Source: SIG454 sp045646365
Lineage (GTDB): Bacteria > Bacillota > Clostridia > Monoglobales > Monoglobaceae
Direction of reading: 5' to 3'
Assembly: GCA_045646365.1 (NCBI GenBank)
Contig: JAZRKP010000049.1
Location: forward strand, 1 to 40,922
DNA: 40,922 nt
The position numbers and the translations under genes were made by a program. Shown piece by piece: positions 34,936 through 40,922 of this stretch. Within the stretch, counting starts at the first letter, position 1; each line of letters starts with the position of its first letter. A model generated the notes under the pieces. It saw nothing but the letters and a program-made list of their open reading frames with translations. It ran no database searches and was not told the DNA's origin.

Positions 34936-35099
34936 TCAAACTCCACCTCACCAATTGCATCCAAATCTCCTTCTGTAATACCAAGTCCTTTATATAAATC
35001 TTCGCTTGAAATCAAGTTTGCCGGATTGAAATTCTGCATTCTTTCATTTGCTAAACCTAAAAGTCTTGCATCATTATAGCAAGGATAATCCCTTGTGGT
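34932..35099 (-). pseudogene. N-terminally truncated antitoxin partner
   Basis: The frame reads NDARLLGLANERMQNF, then SSEDLYKGLGITEGDLDAIG and the stop, as in antitoxins paired with this toxin type. There is no start codon before the in-frame stop at 35100-35102, so the DNA-binding N-terminus has been lost. It overlaps the toxin start by 3 bases. Confidence 0.55.
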
Positions 35100-35144
35100 T
35101 TAGGATTATTGAATTTATCCCTGTCAGAATTTTAAACAAAAAAA

Positions 35145-35176
35145 GAAAACACAATTTTTTTCAAAATTGTGTTTTC
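35145..35176 (-). terminator. Terminator of the tRNA-Ser transcript
   Basis: A perfect 14-bp stem (35145-35158 with 35163-35176, loop TTTC) is followed on the minus strand by seven T, three bases after the CCA end of the first tRNA. Confidence 0.8.
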
Positions 35177-35178
35177 AC

Positions 35179-35269
35179 TGGCGGAGAAGGAGAGATTTGA
35201 ACTCTCGCGCCGGTTGCCCGACCTACACCCTTAGCAGGGGCGCCTCTTCGGCCTCTTGAGTACTTCTCC
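35179..35269 (-). tRNA. tRNA-Ser (GCU anticodon)
   Basis: Read on the minus strand: acceptor GGAGAAG pairs with CTTCTCC, discriminator G, encoded CCA, a long variable arm as in class II tRNAs, and anticodon loop CTGCTAA giving anticodon GCT for AGC/AGU codons. It lies 31 bp downstream of the second tRNA-Ser, on the same transcript. Confidence 0.95.
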
Positions 35270-35300
35270 GAATTCATAAATATTAAGTTAAAATAAAAAA

Positions 35301-35387
35301 TGGCGGAGAGGCAGAGATTCGAACTCTGGGTGCTTTCGCATCACTAGTTTTCAAGACTAGCTCCTTAAACCACTCGGACACCTCTCC
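35301..35387 (-). tRNA. tRNA-Ser (UGA anticodon)
   Basis: Read on the minus strand: acceptor GGAGAGG pairs with CCTCTCC, discriminator G and CCA encoded, long variable arm, and anticodon loop CTTGAAA giving TGA, reading UCN codons. It is first in a two-tRNA operon. Confidence 0.95.
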
Positions 35388-35417
35388 GTATTTCGCATTA
35401 TTTTCTGCGACCAATAT

Positions 35418-35446
35418 AATATATCACACTTTTTTTATTATGTCAA
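35418..35446 (-). promoter_or_regulatory. Promoter of the tRNA-Ser operon
   Basis: On the minus strand consensus TTGACA (35446-35441) and TATATT (35423-35418) are separated by 17 bp. It is divergent from the hemolysin III promoter. Confidence 0.75.
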
Positions 35447-35494
35447 GTCTTTTTTTTTATTTTTCTTAATCTTTTTCCTCCTACTTTTTTCTTA

Positions 35495-35523
35495 TTGACA
35501 GTTTTTCCTTTCTTTGATATAAT
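35495..35523 (+). promoter_or_regulatory. Consensus promoter of the hemolysin III-like gene
   Basis: TTGACA (35495-35500) and TATAAT (35518-35523) are both exact consensus with 17-bp spacing. Transcription would start at about 35530, giving a leader of about 55 nt before the chosen start. Confidence 0.85.
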
Positions 35524-35583
35524 TTATTTATGTTTTACAAAGAAATTAAAGCTTTATTTTATATATCGAAAGGATGTTTTGTA

Positions 35584-36237
35584 ATGAAAGAAAAAGCTGA
35601 TATCAGACCACAGACCATGGGTGAGGAAATCGCTAACGCTATTTCTCACGGAGTCGGAGCCGCTCTCGCAATCGCAGGAACTGTAATTGCTATCGTTTAC
35701 GCCTGTTTCCATGGTGACGCTATGAGTATTGTCAGCGCTTCCCTTTATGGTTCAAGTCTTATAATTCTGTATATGGCATCCACTCTTTATCATTCCCTGA
35801 CCAACAAAACTGCAAAAAAAGTTTTTCAGATTATTGACCATTGTTCAATCTTTATTTTGATTCTTGGTTCATACATCCCAATTTGTCTTTGTCTCCTTCG
35901 CGGGGCATTAGGCTGGACCTTCTTTGGAATAAACGCCGGCTGTACGGTCTTAGGGGTTGTTTTAAATGCTGTCAATATGAAAAAATTTAAGATTTTTTCT
36001 ATGCTTGCATACATCATAATGGGTTGGTCCGTTGTTTTCTTCTGGAAGCCCTTTATGAATGCCATTGACATAAATGGTCTTTATCTTCTCCTTGCTGGTG
36101 GAATAGCTTACACAATCGGTGTTATTTTTTACAGGCTTAAAAATATAAAATATATGCACTATATCTGGCATATGTGCGTTCTTGCCGGAAGTGTATTTCA
36201 GTTTTTCTGTATGTTATTTTATGTTTTCCCAAGATAA
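35584..36237 (+). CDS. Hemolysin III/PAQR family membrane protein
   Basis: This protein of about 217 aa has seven membrane helices and the conserved histidines of the family in ISHGVG, HSLTNKTAKKVFQIIDH and YIWHMCVLAG, which form a metal site in PAQR relatives. Despite the name, bacterial members are not proven toxins; the E. coli relative influences membrane-lipid homeostasis. I use the ATG at 35584, nine bases after GAAAGGA; an ATG at 35530 falls at the predicted transcription start and has no ribosome binding site. The gene is monocistronic. Confidence 0.88.
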   Translation: MKEKADIRPQTMGEEIANAISHGVGAALAIAGTVIAIVYACFHGDAMSIVSASLYGSSLIILYMASTLYHSLTNKTAKKVFQIIDHCSIFILILGSYIPICLCLLRGALGWTFFGINAGCTVLGVVLNAVNMKKFKIFSMLAYIIMGWSVVFFWKPFMNAIDINGLYLLLAGGIAYTIGVIFYRLKNIKYMHYIWHMCVLAGSVFQFFCMLFYVFPR

Positions 36238-36349
36238 GATTAAAAGGTTCATATTTTCATACATTTAAAACTTGTGATAAAATATACAATAATGTATCAC
36301 TCCTTTGTCAAAATGCAGATATCTACAAACTTTCTGCATAGATTTATCA

Positions 36350-36378
36350 TTGACAAAACGCAAGGAATGTGATATTCT
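36350..36378 (+). promoter_or_regulatory. Promoter of the cobalamin-riboswitch transcript
   Basis: TTGACA (36350-36355) and TATTCT (36373-36378) are separated by 17 bp, followed after about 20 bp by the aptamer. Confidence 0.75.
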
Positions 36379-36399
36379 AAATTAAATTCATTCACACAG

Positions 36400-36625
36400 A
36401 GTGTTGATTATGTTGCAAAAGCTCTATCGCAAGGCATAATCAGTGGAAAGGGAATGGGGTGAGAATCCCCTGCGGTTAACTGTCGGTGTGTGCATCGAAT
36501 GTTTTTATATCCGTTAGCGAAAGCTAGTCATTGGGAAACTGAGAAGGCAGGATATAAAAATGCGGACGAATAAGTCTATATGGTGCGAGTCACAAGACCT
36601 GCTTTGATGTTATTCCGTAAGTGCT
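36400..36625 (+). promoter_or_regulatory. Cobalamin riboswitch
   Basis: The segment shows the conserved order of the B12 element: GGGAATGGGGTGAGAATCCC (36450-36469), CTGCGG with GTCGG behind it, several variable stems, and near the 3' end GCGAGTCACAAGACCTGC (36585-36602), the B12-box counterpart. An outer stem ATTATG/CATAAT encloses the 5' part. The boundary is approximate. It should bind a cobalamin and lower expression of the downstream secreted protein gene when vitamin is plentiful, as is usual for this class. Confidence 0.88.
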
Positions 36626-36731
36626 CATTCGCATAGGGGTAGCGTTTTCAGATTGAGGTGCTGAAATATTATATTTCAGGGCTTTGTCCCCTGTTCTCAT
36701 CTGAATTGTGATTCATCACAGAAAAACTCAG

Positions 36732-36771
36732 CTGTGGTAATTTTTCAAAGAAAAATTACCGCAGTTTTTTT
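36732..36771 (+). terminator. Terminator of the cobalamin riboswitch expression platform
   Basis: A 15-bp stem (36732-36746 with 36750-36764, one G-U, loop AAA) is followed by seven T. The 3' arm TTACCGCAG can also pair with CTGCGGTAA at 36777-36785, a second helix just downstream that would exclude part of the terminator. Confidence 0.82.
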
Positions 36772-36854
36772 ATTGTCTGCGGTAAGAAAACCGGAGGTGA
36801 AAAACATAACAGACATAACTTCAGTAAAGTTCTAAAAGAAAGGAAAGAATAAAA

Positions 36855-39800
36855 GTGAAATTTAAAAGATTTTTAAGTGTAATTATTGCACTTGCATTGT
36901 TTATGACAACCACACTTGTTTCTGTTAATGCGTCTACAGATTGTGTGGTCACTGATAATGTCATTGATATTACAGATAAAGTGATTTACGAAAAACGAGG
37001 ACTTGGTGCTGCGAAGGTTATAAACATCAAAATAGGTGACACAGAGATTGAAAGTGCCACAGAAGATAATACAACGGTCGATATTGTCCTTGATGGTAAT
37101 ACACAACCTGACGCAACGATAACTGTAGAATTCGGAACAGCTCTGGATAAAAACATGAACATGAGCGGACATAAAACAACAGTCACATTAAATGAAGGCA
37201 GAGCATCTGTTGATGTAACTCTTAAAGGTCAATATTCATCATTGAGCAATTTTAGTGGGACTGTGACATATACCCTGAATTTCTCATTAGGGGAAGGTTC
37301 AACGACTCCACCAATAAGAATCACAGATTCTGACAGAAAGACCACATACAGCGGTGTTTCGATAGATATTAATCTTAAGGATTATTTTGAAAATGCAAAA
37401 GACTATTTTCTGATAGAAGGAGAGAACAAGATACCAGTTGAAGGGAAAATTTATACCTTCAAGACTTTTGAAGGTGGTACGCACTCTTTGGTGCTTGGTG
37501 CCTCAAACGATATTGGGGAATGTCCTGATTTTGTTATGATAACAATAGAAGTCACCGAAATTGAAAGCGGTGCATGGCTTGGAATTACTACATCCAATGG
37601 TTGCGTAAATTTTGTAAAATTTACAGATGCAGACGGGAATGATATTTATGGACTTACGGCAACTTTTGAAGATGAAAATATAACTGTAAGCTTACCTCGT
37701 ACTTATGAAGTTAATGGAAAGATTACCGCCACATTCGATTTGACACAAAACGGCGACGGACTTCCGAAATTATCAACCTCAAATGCTTTTAACCGTCCTA
37801 ATGATACTAAGATATATACCACTACATTATCAGGCGGTATGGGTAAAAGTACGATGTATCTTTACAATTCTCATCCGAAAGCAACAAGCAACAGCTATAC
37901 AACCTATACTATAAATTATGCTATTGACAATGAGATTCCTACCCTTGCAGAACACCAGAATGAACCGATGGTGGCTGAAACAGTTGCAGGGAACAGCTTC
38001 TCTCTTGACCTTGCACCTATCTTTTCAGATACAGACGGTGATGAGCTTGCATATAGCGTAAAAATAAACAATGAAGATGCAGTATCGGCAGATGCAAATT
38101 TCAGCTACACTCCTGAACTTGGCGGAACTTACGAGCTTGAATTTTTCGCAAATGACTTTATGGCAACCTCTGTGGAATCGTACAAAGTTATACTTACTGT
38201 AACCAACTCTACCCAAACCTATGATATGTCGGTATTACTTCCCGATGATATAACTCCGGCATTTTATATTACAAACGGCTATGATGAAAACGGAACAGAT
38301 ATTATCGGAGATGCTCTTGCATCCATAAAAGGTGAAATCACAGACGGAAATACAATTTATACTGTATCTGTTCCTGAAAATGTTTCTCTGATTTCTGTCC
38401 GTGACGAGAGTTATGGCGGATTGTCTTTCCCTGCATCAAGCGAAAGCACCGTAAAGCTTTGCAAGGTGCAGACAGAAATTATTGATTTCAGCGATAAAGT
38501 GATTTCGGGTACTTACAGCGTTTCTTACGGTGATTATAGGGCAGTAGGCGTTAATGGTAAATTCCTTTTGATTCCTGAAACAGAATATACATTTACGGCA
38601 TCGCCTGAAAATACATCTGTCTATAGTTCCAGAACCGAAACACTTAATATAAGCGAAGCTGACCGTAAACTAACCATAAAAGTACCGTATAAGAACCCCA
38701 AAACAGTTATAACAACAACGGGGGCAACTGCAAAATTATTCAAATATTCAAACAATTACTTTGTGCATACGGTATATGAACCTCTTGCAACAGTAGACAA
38801 CGGGAACGGCACCTCCACTCACTACTTTGCGGCAGACGGCGGTCTTAGTTACCGTGTATCAATGGAGGGAAAAATCACTAAAGCAGGATATATTAAAACA
38901 GGAAATTCTGTGACGGTACTTCACTCAGAAGCCGACAAACTCCCGACAGACAGAACCAACTATTTTACAGAAACCTCAGATGCTTCAACTGTCGGTGATG
39001 ACAGCGTACTCCTCAATATCAATCAGCAAAACCATCTTTCTTTAGGACTTGGCGATGCTAAAACCATAAAAGCATACAGAACTTGGCAGATTATTGACCT
39101 TACTTACAATAACCATATCATTGAACCCGATTTCCATTTTAATATTCTTTCGGGCGAAGATGTAATCAGCCTTGAACCTGTTCCCAATCAACCTACGACT
39201 AACGGCAGCGGTAATTGGCAAAAGCTTACTGCTATCGGAGAGGGAACAGCTATTGTTGAGGTTACTTACGATGCCATAGAAATAACCGGCAGTTCATTTG
39301 ACGGTTTGTACGGTGCAAGCGATTCTGCAAGGTGTGGACTTTTTGTAGTTACTGTTGGTGCAGACGCCCCTTATGTTGACTTTGGAATTGAAAGCAAATC
39401 AAGTGCAGGCAGTATGGTTTATAGCGAAGCAAACAAAAAGCCGTGGGACAGTGAATTTGACACGCTTTACTTCATTGGTGAAAGCGGAGAAATCAAGCTT
39501 TCTCCCTCTTTTGCCAAAGGAAATATAACCGAAGTTGCAGTATCGGGAGATAAGGGTAAAAGCTATACTGTTCTTGCATCGACAGACGGTGTATATACTG
39601 CTCCGATTGTTGCGGGGAACAATATTATCCGCGTAACTACTGATATGGGAATTGCCTACAAGATAGTTCGTGGTGACAAAGTTGAACTTAAGGTCAAGAA
39701 TAATACACATCCGGGCAAGCCAATAAATGCAGGTGATGAAGTAAGCCTTACACTTGTCGGAGTACATACCCCTATTCCGAAAATTGCAGGTACATATAAT

Positions 39801-40922
39801 CCCGGATATAAAAACAATACAGATGGTGATGGCGGAATTCATCTTCATTACAGTTTTGACAATGAAACTGTCAGAAATGAGGGCAAACAATACAACTTCT
39901 CTAAGGAAGGCAGCACAGTAAAGTTCACTGTTCCTGAAAATACTGAAGAAACCGAATTTACTCTTACAGACGGATATATCGGTCTTGGTGTAATCGGCGT
40001 TACTACTTTCCCTGACGACGGAGAAAGTCACCGTAATATCCCTGATTCCGGAGGCACAACAAGAGGAAACGAAACATCTTTCCACACCCGTAGTATACTT
40101 CCGGATATTACAGTGAGTATCGGTATGCTTCCAAGCGATAATACAGCACCGTATATTCGTGAAAACGCACCCAAAACTGCCTCGCTTAATCTCGGTGGTA
40201 CTTACGCCCTCAGTATGTCAAAGGTTTTTGTGGACCGCGATAATGATACTCTCACATATACTGCAAAAGTTAATGACGGTGAATTAACACAGGTAGAAGA
40301 TGCTTATTATACTTTTACACCGGACAGTGTTGGCACATACACAATAACCTTTGTCGCCAAAGACAATGAAACAGAAAGTTATGCACATACTGTTACTTTA
40401 ACGGTGAAAGAAAAGTCAGACTCCTCTTCGCAGGCACCTTCGTTGGAATATGATATTTCAGGTGATGAGATTGACGGATATGTAAATATCAGCTTTACAG
40501 ACAACGGAAAACGAGTGCAGGGTGAATCTAATGTGACTTATCCAAAAGCTCTTGGAATGATAATCTCTTCAAAAAAAGTACCGTTTATCAAAGGAGATAC
40601 AGTTGCAGATGTAACTCTCCGTTTGCTTGATGCAATGGATTTCACATATCAGTATACAGGCACTACAAAAAGCGGTTTTTATCTTGCATCAATCGGTGAT
40701 TTCACTCTTAAAGGCATTAGTTATGATTCCTTTGGTGAATTTGATGCCGGTGTCGGTTCGGGCTGGATGATTACGCTCAACAATCAATTTATTGAATATG
40801 GTGCATCCGATTTCTTTGTAAAAAGTGGCGATGTAGTCAAGTGGCAATACACTTGTCAGCTCGGTGCGGATATCGGCGAGCCGTTTTATACGGGAACGTT
40901 CTCGCCTAATAAAAAGGAAGAT
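36855..40922 (+). CDS. Large secreted protein with cadherin-like repeats and transcobalamin-like (DUF4430) domain, 3' end outside window
   Basis: The GTG at 36855, after AAAGGAAAG, opens a frame that runs unbroken for 1356 codons to the window end. Residues 1-28 form a signal peptide (KRFLSVIIALALF). Cadherin-like units recur, for example APIFSDTDGDELAYSVKIN near residue 385 and VFVDRDNDTLTYTAKVNDG near residue 1125. Residues of about 1249-1339 match the transcobalamin-like DUF4430 domain: GSGWMITLNN, EYGASDFFVKSGDVVKW and QYTCQLG. Together with the B12 riboswitch this argues that it captures cobalamin or another corrinoid at the cell surface. A cell-wall anchor or further domains would lie beyond the window. 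Confidence 0.88.
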   Translation, partial: MKFKRFLSVIIALALFMTTTLVSVNASTDCVVTDNVIDITDKVIYEKRGLGAAKVINIKIGDTEIESATEDNTTVDIVLDGNTQPDATITVEFGTALDKNMNMSGHKTTVTLNEGRASVDVTLKGQYSSLSNFSGTVTYTLNFSLGEGSTTPPIRITDSDRKTTYSGVSIDINLKDYFENAKDYFLIEGENKIPVEGKIYTFKTFEGGTHSLVLGASNDIGECPDFVMITIEVTEIESGAWLGITTSNGCVNFVKFTDADGNDIYGLTATFEDENITVSLPRTYEVNGKITATFDLTQNGDGLPKLSTSNAFNRPNDTKIYTTTLSGGMGKSTMYLYNSHPKATSNSYTTYTINYAIDNEIPTLAEHQNEPMVAETVAGNSFSLDLAPIFSDTDGDELAYSVKINNEDAVSADANFSYTPELGGTYELEFFANDFMATSVESYKVILTVTNSTQTYDMSVLLPDDITPAFYITNGYDENGTDIIGDALASIKGEITDGNTIYTVSVPENVSLISVRDESYGGLSFPASSESTVKLCKVQTEIIDFSDKVISGTYSVSYGDYRAVGVNGKFLLIPETEYTFTASPENTSVYSSRTETLNISEADRKLTIKVPYKNPKTVITTTGATAKLFKYSNNYFVHTVYEPLATVDNGNGTSTHYFAADGGLSYRVSMEGKITKAGYIKTGNSVTVLHSEADKLPTDRTNYFTETSDASTVGDDSVLLNINQQNHLSLGLGDAKTIKAYRTWQIIDLTYNNHIIEPDFHFNILSGEDVISLEPVPNQPTTNGSGNWQKLTAIGEGTAIVEVTYDAIEITGSSFDGLYGASDSARCGLFVVTVGADAPYVDFGIESKSSAGSMVYSEANKKPWDSEFDTLYFIGESGEIKLSPSFAKGNITEVAVSGDKGKSYTVLASTDGVYTAPIVAGNNIIRVTTDMGIAYKIVRGDKVELKVKNNTHPGKPINAGDEVSLTLVGVHTPIPKIAGTYNPGYKNNTDGDGGIHLHYSFDNETVRNEGKQYNFSKEGSTVKFTVPENTEETEFTLTDGYIGLGVIGVTTFPDDGESHRNIPDSGGTTRGNETSFHTRSILPDITVSIGMLPSDNTAPYIRENAPKTASLNLGGTYALSMSKVFVDRDNDTLTYTAKVNDGELTQVEDAYYTFTPDSVGTYTITFVAKDNETESYAHTVTLTVKEKSDSSSQAPSLEYDISGDEIDGYVNISFTDNGKRVQGESNVTYPKALGMIISSKKVPFIKGDTVADVTLRLLDAMDFTYQYTGTTKSGFYLASIGDFTLKGISYDSFGEFDAGVGSGWMITLNNQFIEYGASDFFVKSGDVVKWQYTCQLGADIGEPFYTGTFSPNKKED

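Noticed and set aside
39399..40085. Long open frame (228 codons) on the minus strand opposite the secreted protein
   Set aside because: It lies antisense to a long frame with signal peptide and recognised domains, has no ribosome binding site, and its Cys/Ile-rich composition is typical of a shadow frame.
1..40922. CRISPR array, rRNA genes or insertion sequences
   Set aside because: I saw no regularly spaced repeats, no rRNA segments and no transposase frames anywhere in the window.

Overview
The window looks like chromosome of a low-GC, Gram-positive, anaerobic Clostridia-type bacterium (Oscillospiraceae/Lachnospiraceae-like; I cannot fix genus or species). The basis is strong AAGGAGG-type ribosome binding sites, textbook TTGACA/TATAAT promoters, clostridial housekeeping genes (metK, tmk, a GMP synthase ATPase subunit), Ser tRNAs with encoded CCA, and a GEMM-I and a cobalamin riboswitch.

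Layout. (1) 1-3608: the end of an integrated mobile element, with the tail of an ArdC-like antirestriction protein, a small HTH protein, a tyrosine integrase, a MobC-like protein and accessory ORFs. It abuts the 3' end of guaA, a known island attachment site. (2) 3591-7349: housekeeping genes: a stand-alone GMP synthase ATP-pyrophosphatase (minus), a structured leader with two terminator-like hairpins before a 76-aa ORF (plus), tmk-metK (minus) and a small Cys-rich protein (plus). (3) 7361-29859: one apparently continuous minus-strand operon of 21 genes for an exopolysaccharide or capsule: phosphosugar transferase, eight glycosyltransferases including GtrB- and GtrII-like ones, flippase, polymerase, two Wzz-like proteins, three acyltransferases, a YdjC deacetylase, GtrA, a metallophosphoesterase and two EAL proteins. 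(4) 29903-32203: a membrane diguanylate cyclase. (5) 32381-35099: decayed genes (a CE2-type esterase with one in-frame stop, remnants of a toxin-antitoxin pair and of a small membrane protein). (6) 35179-36237: two tRNA-Ser genes and a hemolysin III family protein. (7) 36350-40922: a promoter, a cobalamin riboswitch and a >1356-aa secreted protein carrying a transcobalamin-like (DUF4430) domain, cut by the window end.

How it fits together. The most interesting system is a local c-di-GMP circuit built into the polysaccharide operon. An active-looking diguanylate cyclase lies just upstream. The operon promoter then fires into a GEMM-I c-di-GMP riboswitch with its own terminator. The first gene after the riboswitch is a c-di-GMP phosphodiesterase. 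A second EAL protein lies among the glycosyltransferases, and one of the two Wzz-like chain-length proteins has a degenerate GGDEF domain on its cytoplasmic end, where other Gram-positive systems couple to a tyrosine kinase. No tyrosine kinase or phosphatase is present in the operon. I infer that c-di-GMP controls both transcription and assembly of this polymer. Separately, the cobalamin riboswitch appears to control a surface corrinoid-binding protein rather than a transporter.
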